The notes under the pieces are model-generated. The model was not told the DNA's origin and did not search any database. It saw only the letters and a program-made list of their open reading frames with translations. From an uncultured Nocardioidaceae bacterium (GTDB lineage: Bacteria > Actinomycetota > Actinomycetes > Propionibacteriales > Nocardioidaceae): a DNA stretch of 64,000 nt. The translations under genes were made by a program, and so were the position numbers. Positions 27,144 through 34,041 of this stretch are shown here, one piece after another (positions within the stretch are counted from its first letter, which is position 1; each line of letters starts with the position of its first letter). Where the stretch lies: NCBI GenBank assembly GCA_902805855.1, contig CADCUJ010000059.1, positions 1-64,000 on the forward strand, written 5' to 3'.

Positions 27144-29450
27144 ATGGCTCTCGTGTTGGTCCTGGGCCTGGCGATGACCGCCATCGCCCTGCCGATCGCG
27201 GTGCGGCGGATCCACTGGTTGTACCGCCTGATCTCCAGCGGGCAGCCGGCACCGGGCCGGGTCGAGCACGTGCGGCAGCGGGCCGGTGACGCGCTCCGGG
27301 CCCAGCTGAGCGAGGTCCTCGGCCAGAAGAAGCTCCTCAAGTGGACGGTCCCGGGGGCCGCTCACTTCTTCGTGTTCTGGGCTTTCTTGATCTTGGGCTC
27401 GGTCTACCTGGAGGCGTACGGCGCCTTGTTCGACCGTGACTTCCACATCCCCCTGGTCGGCACCTGGCCGGTCCTGGGATTCGCGCAGGACTTCATCGCA
27501 CTGATGGCGTTCGCGGGCATCGTCACGTTCGCGGTGATCCGGTTGAGGAACTCTCCGCAGCGGCTCGGCCGCTGGTCGCGCTTCAAGGGCTCCCACACCA
27601 GCGGCGCCTGGCTGATCTTGTTGATGATCTTCAACGTGCTCTGGTCGATGTTCCTGTTCCGGGGCGCGGCGGTGAACACCGGCGCGTTCCCGTACGAGAG
27701 CGGGGCCTTCATCTCCGAGGCGGTCGGAAGCCTGCTCGCCCCGCTGGGCACGGAGGCGAACGAGGTGCTCGAGAGCGTCGGTCTGCTGATCCACATCGCA
27801 GTGATGCTCACCTTCTTGATCATCGTCCTCAACTCCAAGCACCTGCACATCTTCGTCGCTCCGCTGAACGTGCTGTTCGGCCGACGACCCAAGGCCCTCG
27901 GCGCCGCCTTGCCGATGATGAGCAAGGGCGAGCCCATCGACTTCGAGAACATCGAGGAGCTCGACGAGGACACCGCGTTCGGCATCGGCAGAGTCGAGGA
28001 CTTCACCTGGAAGGGCATGCTCGACTTCACCACCTGCACCGAGTGCGGGCGGTGCCAGTCGCAGTGTCCGGCATGGAACACCGAGAAGCCGCTGTCGCCG
28101 AAGATGCTGATCACCGAGCTCCGTGACCATGCGTTCGCCAAGGCGCCGTACATGCTCGCCTCCGACGAGGAGCGGCAATCGCTGCCCGACGCGGTGAAGG
28201 CAGAGGCAGAGCGGGAGCTGGTCGGAGTCACCGAGGGCGACCCGACGATGCCGTCGGGTGGCGCGGTGATCGACCCCGACGTGCTGTGGTCCTGTACGTC
28301 GTGTGGTGCCTGCGTGGAGCAGTGCCCGGTCGACATCGAGCACCTCGACCACATCATGGACATGCGCCGCTACCAGGTGCTCGTCGAGTCGAGCTTCCCC
28401 AGCGAGCTGAACCAGCTGTTCAAGGGGATGGAGAACAAGGGCAACCCCTGGAACATGTCGCCCAAGGCAAGGATGGACTGGGCGAAGGACCTCGACTTCG
28501 AGGTGAAGCAGGTCGGCAGCGACGTCGACTCGCTTGCCGAGGTGGAGTGGTTGTTCTGGGTAGGCTGCGCCGGCGCCTACGAGGACCGAGCGAAGAAGAC
28601 GACCCGGGCCGTGGCCGAGTTGCTGCACCTCGCCGGGGTCGACTTCGCCGTCCTCGGCAATGGTGAGACCTGCACCGGCGACCCGGCCCGACGGTCCGGG
28701 AACGAGTTCGTCTTCCAGCAGCTGGCGCTGCAGAACGCCGAGGTACTCAAGGAGAGTGCGGCGAAGAAGGTCGTCGCCACCTGCGCGCACTGCTTCAACA
28801 CGCTGAAGAACGAGTACTCCCAGCTCGGCGTCGAGCTCGAGGTGGTCCATCACACCCAGCTGCTGAACCGGCTGGTGCGCGAGGGCCGGCTCACGCCGGT
28901 GGCTGCCAACGGTGCCGGCTCCCCGAACGGTGGCAGGTCGATCACCTACCACGACCCGTGCTACCTCGGCCGGCACAACGAGGTCTACTCGCCCCCGCGC
29001 GAGCTGCTCAACGTGGTGCCGGGTGCAGAGCTGAAGGAGATGCCGCGCAACAGCGAGCGTTCCTTCTGCTGTGGTGCCGGCGGCGCTCGGATGTGGATGG
29101 AGGAGAAGCTCGGCGAGCGGATCAACCTCAATCGCACCAACGAGGCAGTCGAGACCGGTGCGGACCAGATCGCCACCGGATGTCCCTTCTGCCGGGTGAT
29201 GCTTGCCGACGGGCTGACGGCGAAGCAGGCCGACGGCTCCGCGCGCGAGGAGGTCGAGGTGCTCGATGTGGCGCAGCTGCTGCTTGCCTCGGTCAAGCGA
29301 GACGAGGCTGTGGCCGACCCGGACGCGACCAAGGCCGAGCCGCAACCCGGTGACCAGACCCAGAGCACGGACACCGTGACCGCGACCCAAGACGTCGGTC
29401 CGGACGCTGCGGCGCACGAGACTCCTGACCCCACCGACGAACGTCGATGA
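27144..29450 (+). CDS. Membrane-bound Fe-S oxidoreductase, EtfD-like (heterodisulfide-reductase-related)
   Basis: 768-residue membrane protein. The first 230 residues hold about five transmembrane helices of the cytochrome-b-like (NarI-type) region. Two 4Fe-4S motifs follow, CTECGRCQSQCP near residue 299 and CTSCGACVEQCP near 384. Two cysteine-rich CCG domains come next, with TCAHCFNTLKNEY near 550 and RSFCCGAGGARMWMEE near 640. This architecture matches Rv0338c/EtfD of mycobacteria, proposed to pass electrons from electron-transfer flavoprotein (fatty-acid oxidation) to menaquinone. The C-terminal 50 residues are a disordered acidic tail. A GGAG ribosome site precedes the ATG. Confidence 0.9.
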   Translation: MALVLVLGLAMTAIALPIAVRRIHWLYRLISSGQPAPGRVEHVRQRAGDALRAQLSEVLGQKKLLKWTVPGAAHFFVFWAFLILGSVYLEAYGALFDRDFHIPLVGTWPVLGFAQDFIALMAFAGIVTFAVIRLRNSPQRLGRWSRFKGSHTSGAWLILLMIFNVLWSMFLFRGAAVNTGAFPYESGAFISEAVGSLLAPLGTEANEVLESVGLLIHIAVMLTFLIIVLNSKHLHIFVAPLNVLFGRRPKALGAALPMMSKGEPIDFENIEELDEDTAFGIGRVEDFTWKGMLDFTTCTECGRCQSQCPAWNTEKPLSPKMLITELRDHAFAKAPYMLASDEERQSLPDAVKAEAERELVGVTEGDPTMPSGGAVIDPDVLWSCTSCGACVEQCPVDIEHLDHIMDMRRYQVLVESSFPSELNQLFKGMENKGNPWNMSPKARMDWAKDLDFEVKQVGSDVDSLAEVEWLFWVGCAGAYEDRAKKTTRAVAELLHLAGVDFAVLGNGETCTGDPARRSGNEFVFQQLALQNAEVLKESAAKKVVATCAHCFNTLKNEYSQLGVELEVVHHTQLLNRLVREGRLTPVAANGAGSPNGGRSITYHDPCYLGRHNEVYSPPRELLNVVPGAELKEMPRNSERSFCCGAGGARMWMEEKLGERINLNRTNEAVETGADQIATGCPFCRVMLADGLTAKQADGSAREEVEVLDVAQLLLASVKRDEAVADPDATKAEPQPGDQTQSTDTVTATQDVGPDAAAHETPDPTDERR

Positions 29451-29469
29451 GGAGCGCGACGCTCTAGCG

Positions 29470-29486
29470 CTGCCGGGAGGCGGCAG
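29470..29486 (+). terminator. Possible weak hairpin after the Fe-S oxidoreductase gene
   Basis: CTGCCG, five bases, CGGCAG forms a six-pair GC stem 20 bases after the stop at 29450. There is no T-run, so it would be an intrinsic terminator only of the T-poor type common in high-GC actinomycetes. Confidence 0.3.
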
Positions 29487-29521
29487 GCTCAGAGCACCCG
29501 ACGACAGCGACGACGGCTGAG

Positions 29522-29572
29522 TGACATCAGCGACATCAGAAGTGGTGTTGACATGATGTCATTGTGATGTCA
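29522..29572. promoter_or_regulatory. Cluster of TGACATCA/TGATGTCA sites over the RHH-gene promoter
   Basis: Four related octamer sites occur in 51 bases: TGACATCA at 29522-29529, CGACATCA at 29531-29538, TGACATGATGTCA (a 13-bp palindrome of arms TGACAT/ATGTCA) at 29549-29561, and TGATGTCA at 29565-29572. The palindrome overlaps a perfect -35 TTGACA (29548-29553). Spacing and palindromy are typical of ribbon-helix-helix operators bound cooperatively, so autoregulation by the adjacent RHH protein is the simplest reading (inference). Confidence 0.7.
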
Positions 29573-29576
29573 GAGT
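29548..29576 (+). promoter_or_regulatory. Promoter of the RHH-DUF4097 operon
   Basis: TTGACA at 29548-29553, a 17-base spacer and CAGAGT at 29571-29576 give a sigma-70-type promoter. The ATG at 29584 follows the -10 by seven bases, so the transcript would be leaderless. Operator-like repeats cover both boxes. Confidence 0.5.
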
Positions 29577-29583
29577 GATGCGC

Positions 29584-30168
29584 ATGGACATCACGCCGTA
29601 CGTGGACAGCCTGCGCCACGACCTCATCGCGGCCGCGGAGGCCGGCGGCCCGCAGGCCCGGGAATGGGCCGAACGGCTCACCCTGGCCCTCGACCCCGCC
29701 GTCCGGCTCGCCGTGATGGACGCGCTGTCCCAGGCGGCCGCCGAGATCACCAGTGAGCTCCCCACCGGATCTGTCGACGTGCGACTGCGTGGTCGCGAAC
29801 CCCGCTTCGTCATCGACGTACCAGCGCTGCCACCCCCCACTCCTCCGGGACCGCCGGGGGCGGCCATTGCGCCGGCGTCTCCACCGACGTCTTCGGGGGC
29901 GGCTCCGGGGGCGGAGGACGACGCCGAGGAGGACGACGCCACCGCCCGCATCACGCTGCGGATCCCGGAGTCGCTGAAGACCCGGGCCGAGGAGATGGCC
30001 GCCAGGAGCGGCCGCTCGCTGAACACCTGGATCGTCAACGCCGTGCGCAACGCGACCCGCGAGCGTGCGGTCGAGGTCGACATCGACCTGTCCAGCCTTC
30101 CGTTCTTCGACGAAGGACGCCGTGGACCGCGACGCCCAGGCAGCCGACGGATGAGTGGCTGGGTCTAG
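29584..30168 (+). CDS. Ribbon-helix-helix DNA-binding protein (Arc/HicB-like)
   Basis: About 194 residues. The N-terminal 75 residues are helical then beta-rich with no recognised domain. A Pro/Ala/Gly-rich, then acidic linker follows (about 80-115). The C-terminal ARITLRIPESLKTRAEEMAA and SLNTWIVNAV form a ribbon-helix-helix dimerisation/DNA-binding unit, and a basic tail ends the protein. Such proteins are often annotated as HicB-family antitoxins, but no HicA-like toxin is next to it. ATG 29584 is preferred (leaderless); in-frame GTG 29575 and ATG 29578 are alternatives. It leads the operon with the DUF4097 gene and likely represses itself through the TGACATCA sites. Confidence 0.82.
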   Translation: MDITPYVDSLRHDLIAAAEAGGPQAREWAERLTLALDPAVRLAVMDALSQAAAEITSELPTGSVDVRLRGREPRFVIDVPALPPPTPPGPPGAAIAPASPPTSSGAAPGAEDDAEEDDATARITLRIPESLKTRAEEMAARSGRSLNTWIVNAVRNATRERAVEVDIDLSSLPFFDEGRRGPRRPGSRRMSGWV

Positions 30169-30242
30169 CCCCGACCCCCGACAACACCCACCTCACGGAC
30201 CGGAGCCTCCGGCCCGGTGGCCGAGCACACCCTGGAGGAAGC

Positions 30243-31073
30243 ATGGAACGCACGTTCAACACTGCCGAACCGATCTCGCTCCACGTCGAGATCCACAGCG
30301 GGGATCTCCACGTCGACGCGCGAGAAGACATCGGCGAGACCAGGATCAGCGTCGATGGACGCCGAGCTGAGGAGGCGACCGTCGAGCAGCGGGGCAACCA
30401 GATCGTGGTCTTCGCACCGCCCGCCCGGTCCGGCTTCTTCTCCACCGGTGGTGGCAGTGAGCTCACCGTCACCGCCAGCGTGCCCCGCGACACTGAGCTG
30501 TCCACCAAGCTCGGGTCCGCAGACCTGGTGGCGGCCGGCCGGCTGGGAAGCGCGAGGCTGCGGTCGGGGTCCGGTGACCTCCGGGTGGACGAGCTAGGCA
30601 GCGACGCCGTCCTGGAGACCGGATCCGGCGACATCAGCGTCGAGGCCGCGTGCGCCGACGTACGGATCAAGTCCGGCTCCGGCGACGTCGACATCCGCCG
30701 GCTGGTCGCCGGTGGGTCGATCTCCACCGGCTCCGGCGACGTGGTGCTGGGCACCAGCGGAAGTCCGGCATTGGTGAAGTCCGGGTCCGGGAGCGTTCGG
30801 GTCGAGGAAGCACACTCCGACCTCACCCTCAGCACGGCGTCCGGCGACGTCTCCGTCCATCAGATCCGCAGGGGCGCCCTACGTGTCAAGGCGGTCTCCG
30901 GCGACGTGAGCGTGGGTGTCCCGTCCGGCATCCCGGTGTGGACCGACATCAGCTGCGTCAGCGGCCGGGTGTCCTCCGATCTCGACGGGGCCGGGGAGCC
31001 GGGCGAGGGTCAGGACTTCGTCGAGATCCGAGCCACGACCGTCAGCGGCGACATCGCCTTGGAGCAACGATGA
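30243..31073 (+). CDS. DUF4097 beta-strand-repeat protein
   Basis: 276-residue protein built almost entirely of short beta repeats ending in GSGD/SGD turns: GSGDLRVDEL, GSGDISVE, GSGDVDIRR, GSGDVVLG, GSGSVRVEE, ASGDVSVH, VSGDVSVG and VSGDIALE, spaced about 18-21 residues. This predicts a right-handed beta-helix or solenoid of the DUF4097 (putative adhesin) type. No signal peptide or anchor is visible, so it is probably cytosolic or partner-bound. A GGAGGAAGC ribosome site precedes the ATG. Its stop overlaps the next start in ATGA. Confidence 0.9.
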   Translation: MERTFNTAEPISLHVEIHSGDLHVDAREDIGETRISVDGRRAEEATVEQRGNQIVVFAPPARSGFFSTGGGSELTVTASVPRDTELSTKLGSADLVAAGRLGSARLRSGSGDLRVDELGSDAVLETGSGDISVEAACADVRIKSGSGDVDIRRLVAGGSISTGSGDVVLGTSGSPALVKSGSGSVRVEEAHSDLTLSTASGDVSVHQIRRGALRVKAVSGDVSVGVPSGIPVWTDISCVSGRVSSDLDGAGEPGEGQDFVEIRATTVSGDIALEQR

Positions 31074-31246
31074 GAACCGAACCGAGAGGGACCACGATGT
31101 CCGAGTACGGCCGCCTTGCCGAGCTGAAGATCAACGAACGCATCGCCGAGGCCAGCCGGTCACGGGCCGGGGGTCGCCAGAGCCGCTCCGGACGGCATCT
31201 GCTCGCCCGTCGGCTGCACGACCTCGCCGACCGCCTCGACGTATGA
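31070..31246 (+). CDS. Small basic helical protein, third gene of the RHH-DUF4097 operon
   Basis: 58-residue protein (49 if started at ATG 31097, which has a GAGAGGGA ribosome site). It is predicted helical and basic: SEYGRLAELKINERIAEASR, an RAGGRQSRSGR stretch, then LLARRLHDLADRLD. No family is recognised. The ATG at 31070 overlaps the DUF4097 stop. Its place suggests a partner of the beta-solenoid or the RHH regulator. Confidence 0.6.
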   Translation: MRTEPRGTTMSEYGRLAELKINERIAEASRSRAGGRQSRSGRHLLARRLHDLADRLDV

Positions 31247-31252
31247 GGTGTC

Positions 31253-31285
31253 CGGTCGTCGGCGGGTCGTCGGCCGGTCGTCGGG
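31253..31285. repeat. Three 11-bp direct repeats between convergent genes
   Basis: GGTCGTCGG recurs at 31254, 31265 and 31276 with an 11-base period, in the 44-base gap between the small-protein gene (plus) and dcd (minus). It probably arose by slippage; no function is evident. Confidence 0.6.
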
Positions 31286-31290
31286 CCGGC

Positions 31291-31866
31291 TCAGATCGGC
31301 GTGCGGTGGAAGCTGCGATGCGAGCGCGACGGGGTCGGGCCGCGCTGGCCCTGGTAGCGCGAGCCGTACTTCTCCGAGCCGTACGGGTGCTCCGAGGGCG
31401 AGGACAGCCGGAAGAAGCACATCTGGCCGATCTTCATCCCGGGCCAGAGCTTGATCGGCAGTGTCGCCACGTTGGACAGCTCCAGCGTCACGTGCCCGGA
31501 GAAGCCGGGGTCGATGAAGCCCGCGGTGGAGTGGGTCAGCAGCCCGAGCCGCCCCAGCGACGACTTCCCCTCGAGGCGGGCCGCGACATCGTCGGGCAAG
31601 GTGACCACCTCGTACGTCGAGCCGAGCACGAACTCCCCGGGGTGCAAGATGAACGGCTCGTCACCGTCCGGCTCGACCAACCTGGTCAGGTCAGGCTGGT
31701 CCGCAGCAGGGTCGATGTGCGGGTAGCGGTGATTCTCGAACACCCGGAAGAACCGGTCGAGGCGTACGTCGATGCTCGACGGCTGCACCATCGCCTCGTC
31801 GAACGGCTCTACGGCAACCCGCTCGGCTTCGATCTCAGATCGGATGTCACGGTCGGAGAGCAGCAC
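31291..31866 (-). CDS. dcd: dCTP deaminase (probably the bifunctional dUMP-forming type)
   Basis: 191-residue trimeric nucleotide enzyme of thymidylate synthesis. The N-terminal [16 protein letters not shown] and the core [20 protein letters not shown] are diagnostic of the Dcd/DUT family. Actinobacterial homologues such as the M. tuberculosis enzyme deaminate dCTP and also hydrolyse dUTP to dUMP; that dual activity is inferred here. The GTG at 31866 lies six bases after a TAGGTT -10 (31873-31878, minus strand), so the mRNA is likely leaderless. It is divergent from the tRNA gene. Confidence 0.95.
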   Translation of the reverse strand: MLLSDRDIRSEIEAERVAVEPFDEAMVQPSSIDVRLDRFFRVFENHRYPHIDPAADQPDLTRLVEPDGDEPFILHPGEFVLGSTYEVVTLPDDVAARLEGKSSLGRLGLLTHSTAGFIDPGFSGHVTLELSNVATLPIKLWPGMKIGQMCFFRLSSPSEHPYGSEKYGSRYQGQRGPTPSRSHRSFHRTPI

Positions 31867-31872
31867 AGAGGA

Positions 31873-31878
31873 AACCTA
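31873..31878 (-). promoter_or_regulatory. -10 element TAGGTT of a leaderless dcd transcript
   Basis: On the minus strand TAGGTT (TANNNT type) ends six bases before the dcd GTG, which places the transcription start at the first codon. No ribosome-binding site is present, as expected for a leaderless mRNA. Confidence 0.5.
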
Positions 31879-31932
31879 CCGGCTATGATCCCAGCGAAGC
31901 GGCCGGGGCAAGCGCGACCCGGCCACCAGCTC

Positions 31933-32006
31933 GCGGATGTAGTTCAATGGCAGAACATCAGCTTCCCAAGCTGAACATGCGGGTTCGATTCCCGTCATCC
32001 GCTCCA
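31933..32006 (+). tRNA. tRNA-Gly (anticodon CCC)
   Basis: A 74-nt cloverleaf with CCA encoded. The acceptor GCGGATG pairs with CATCCGC. The anticodon stem TCAGC/GCTGA closes the loop TTCCCAA, giving anticodon CCC for glycine GGG codons. The T-arm contains GGTTCGATTCC and the D-arm AGTTCAATGGCAGAAC. A GC hairpin at 32022-32053 follows. Confidence 0.97.
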
Positions 32007-32021
32007 CGCCTGACAGGCGCG

Positions 32022-32053
32022 AGGGCGGCGTCACCGCAGTGGTGCGCCGCCCT
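32022..32053 (+). terminator. GC-rich hairpin between tRNA-Gly and the convergent DUF3618 gene
   Basis: AGGGCGGCG pairs with CGCCGCCCT around an inner CACC/GGTG stem and a GCAGT loop, with one bulged T. This gives about 13 pairs, 15 bases after the tRNA. It lacks a strong T-run but sits where terminators for the tRNA and the convergent minus-strand operon are expected. Confidence 0.55.
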
Positions 32054-32070
32054 ATCGCGTCCTACTGGGA

Positions 32071-32682
32071 TCAGCTCTGTGTCGAGCTCTTGGCGTCGTC
32101 CTTGACGGTCTGGGTGGACGCTTGGCCCTCCTGCTTGACGCTCTCAGCGGAGCTCTGCGCCGAGGACTGCACCTCATCGGCAGCCTGTGTGGCCGACTCC
32201 TTGAGGTTCTGGCCCATCTCCTGGCCCACGGACTTGGCTTCGTCGGCGACCGGCTGACCGTGCTCCTTGGCCTGGTCGACCAGACGCGACGCGAGGTCTG
32301 CCTCCTTGTCGCTGGCCGGCAGGAGCGAGGAGATCAGCCAGCCGGCGCCGAAGGCGATCAGCCCAGCTGCCAGAGGGTTTCCCTCTGCCTTCTGCTCGAG
32401 CGTGTGCGCGGCACTCTGCGCGGTGTCGGTCACGGAGTCCTTGGCGCTGCCCGCCGTGCTGCTGATGCCGTCCCCGGTCGAGGAGATTCCCGCCGAGGCG
32501 CTGTGAGCTGTGCCCATCACTTTGTCCTTCATGGTCCGGATCCTGCCCTGGGCCGCGGTCTTGCGACGCTCCACGACCCTGCTCGGGTTCACCTTGTCGT
32601 TGAGGGCGTCGAGGTCCCGGGAAAGGTCGGCCCGGGTCTGCTCGATGCCGGTGGTCAGCTGTTCTTCTGTGCCTTGGCCCAT
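32071..32682 (-). CDS. DUF3618 domain protein
   Basis: 203-residue protein. The N-terminal DUF3618 region (TGIEQTRADLSRDLDALNDK) is followed by Ser/Thr/Ala-rich amphipathic sequence, a short hydrophobic segment near 105-122 (LAAGLIAFGAGWLISSLLP) and a long helical, Lys/Glu/Gln/Ser-rich tail like LEA or apolipoprotein sequences. A GAGGA ribosome site precedes the ATG, and the start overlaps the holin-like gene by 28 bases. It is the last of four genes typical of an actinobacterial envelope/stress operon; function is unknown. Confidence 0.88.
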   Translation of the reverse strand: MGQGTEEQLTTGIEQTRADLSRDLDALNDKVNPSRVVERRKTAAQGRIRTMKDKVMGTAHSASAGISSTGDGISSTAGSAKDSVTDTAQSAAHTLEQKAEGNPLAAGLIAFGAGWLISSLLPASDKEADLASRLVDQAKEHGQPVADEAKSVGQEMGQNLKESATQAADEVQSSAQSSAESVKQEGQASTQTVKDDAKSSTQS

Positions 32683-33119
32683 TGCGCATCCTCTTTCAGG
32701 GTTCGTTGGGTGGTGGGGAGCTGCGGCTCGGTCTGCTGAAGCCGCTTCTTGCCTGCCAGCCCGAGTACGGCGGCGGCGACGGCCCAGATCAGGCCGACCA
32801 GGAGTGCAGCCAGCTCAACCGGCATCACGTTGTCGAGCAGGTAGGTGAGCGCCAGCGACACGAAGATCAGCATCAGCAGCGCCGCGACGCCCGCGCCCCC
32901 GAGCAGCCCCGCGCCCTTGCCGGCCTTGGCTGCCTGCTGTTTTGCCTCGGTCTTGGCCAGGTCGAGCTCCTGACGCACCAGCGTGCTCAGGTCCCTGGCG
33001 ATGTCGCCGACGATGTCGCCAACGCTTCGGCCGGCACTCGCGCCGGCGGTCGGGTCGGTATCGACCTGGGACGCACCGGTGGAGAACCCACCGGCCTGGT
33101 CACCGGTGGGGGCACTCAC
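32655..33119 (-). CDS. Phage-holin-family (Actinobacteriophage holin/DUF1469-like) membrane protein
   Basis: 154-residue membrane protein. A Ser/Thr-rich N-terminus is followed by SVGDIVGDIARDLSTLVRQE, the family's amphipathic helix, then two transmembrane helices near 70-90 and 98-120. Despite the name, this is a chromosomal household family and there is no prophage here. The GTG at 33119 overlaps the upstream stop (GTGA). It probably acts with the neighbouring DUF3618 protein at the membrane. Confidence 0.87.
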   Translation of the reverse strand: MSAPTGDQAGGFSTGASQVDTDPTAGASAGRSVGDIVGDIARDLSTLVRQELDLAKTEAKQQAAKAGKGAGLLGGAGVAALLMLIFVSLALTYLLDNVMPVELAALLVGLIWAVAAAVLGLAGKKRLQQTEPQLPTTQRTLKEDAQWAKAQKNS

Positions 33120-33838
33120 AGGCCACCCCGGGTTCCGGGGTCGACGGTGCCGGGCACTGGGGGCTCTGTGCTGGGGTAGCCGGTGTCGACAACCGGGTCA
33201 GCCACAGGGTCGACAACGGGGGCACCGGTGCCGGCAGTCGGGTAGCCCGCTGCCGTCCCGCGTGGCTCTACATCGACGCTCGTGCCGTCCCAACCGCTCT
33301 GGTTGCTCTGGCTGCTCTGGCTCTGCCTCGCCCCCCGGGTCAGGCGACCCGCGACCATGCCGGCCGCGGTGGCCGCGAGCAGGAAGGTGCCCGGCCGCCG
33401 ACGCGCGTACGTCCGGACCTCGTCGAGCAGCTCAACCGGCTCACGCCCGTCGATGCTCGAGCTGAACCGGCGAGCCCGGTCGGCCGCCTGGCGGACCAGG
33501 TCCTGCGCCAGCCCAGACGGCGGCGCGTCGCCGTTGGCCATGCCGTCCAGCTGGTCACTGGCATCGCGCAACGTGCTGACCAGCCGGTCGCGCTGGCTCC
33601 GAGACTGGTCGTTCAGCTGGCCCTTGGCATCCTCCACCAGGTTCGCTGCCTGGTGCTTGGCCTCGCCGACGACCTGCTTGGCCTCGTCCTTGGCGTGGCC
33701 TGCCACGCGCTTGCCTTCGTCTGCCGCCGTGCCGGCGGTCTGCTGGGCCTGTCCGGTGGCCCCGGACGCAGTGTCATCGGTGGTCCCGGAAACCGCTGCG
33801 GTGGCCCGCGGGGGCGACGGGAAGCTGGATGTGCTCAT
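33116..33838 (-). CDS. LEA-like/apolipoprotein-like hypothetical membrane-associated protein
   Basis: 240-residue protein without a precise family. Residues about 20-80 are Ala/Lys/Gln/Glu/Asp-rich (KRVAGHAKDEAKQVVGEAKH), a pattern of desiccation or stress proteins. A short hydrophobic stretch near 155-168 (GTFLLAATAAGMVAGRL) could dip into the membrane. The C-terminus is Gly/Pro/Val/Thr-rich and disordered. It is the second gene of the four-gene minus-strand set and overlaps the holin-like gene. Confidence 0.8.
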   Translation of the reverse strand: MSTSSFPSPPRATAAVSGTTDDTASGATGQAQQTAGTAADEGKRVAGHAKDEAKQVVGEAKHQAANLVEDAKGQLNDQSRSQRDRLVSTLRDASDQLDGMANGDAPPSGLAQDLVRQAADRARRFSSSIDGREPVELLDEVRTYARRRPGTFLLAATAAGMVAGRLTRGARQSQSSQSNQSGWDGTSVDVEPRGTAAGYPTAGTGAPVVDPVADPVVDTGYPSTEPPVPGTVDPGTRGGL

Positions 33839-33866
33839 GGTTCCTCCAGGTGTTAGTTGTGCTGAG

Positions 33867-34007
33867 TCAGTCGTTGTAGGGCTCGCGGCTGCCGGCCTTG
33901 GCCAGTCCGCGGCTCACCAGGTAGCCGATCGCCAGCAGACCGACTTGCTCTCGGGCGCGTGGCTGGACAACGATCGGTTTCCGTTTCGGTGTAGAAGTTT
34001 TGGGCAT
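33867..34007 (-). CDS. Small hypothetical protein, first gene of the DUF3618/holin operon
   Basis: 46-residue protein: basic N-terminus (PKTSTPKRKPIVVQPRAR), then a short hydrophobic helix LLAIGYLVSRGLA and a polar tail. No family is recognised. ATG at 34007 is five bases downstream of a strong GC hairpin (34012-34041), and the only Shine-Dalgarno-like run, GGGG, lies inside that hairpin's 3' arm. It is 28 bases upstream of the 240-residue protein gene. Confidence 0.55.
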   Translation of the reverse strand: MPKTSTPKRKPIVVQPRAREQVGLLAIGYLVSRGLAKAGSREPYND

Positions 34008-34011
34008 GAAA

Positions 34012-34041
34012 AAGCCCCGGCAGTACTGGTGGCCGGGGCTT
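34012..34041 (-). terminator. Perfect 10-bp hairpin with T-run just upstream of the 46-residue gene
   Basis: Arms AAGCCCCGGC and GCCGGGGCTT enclose a 10-base loop. On the minus strand the stem is followed by a run of T, the form of an intrinsic terminator. It directly precedes the ATG at 34007, so it could end a minus-strand transcript from the 34042-34700 region or act as an attenuator or ribosome-site blocker for the small gene. Which of these applies is unresolved. Confidence 0.6.

Noticed and set aside
25347..29417. 1356-codon minus-strand open frame running through hutH and on across the Fe-S oxidoreductase gene
   Set aside because: Only the first 512 codons from 26885 match histidine ammonia-lyase; the rest is antisense to a clearly coding gene with Fe-S motifs and has shadow-like composition.
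31933..32006. tRNA-Gly as an integration site for a mobile island
   Set aside because: No integrase nearby and no direct repeat of the tRNA 3' end was seen within the window.
32655..33119. Prophage remnant suggested by the holin-family protein
   Set aside because: No other phage genes, integrase or attachment-site duplication near the tRNA-Gly; this holin family is common in actinobacterial chromosomes.
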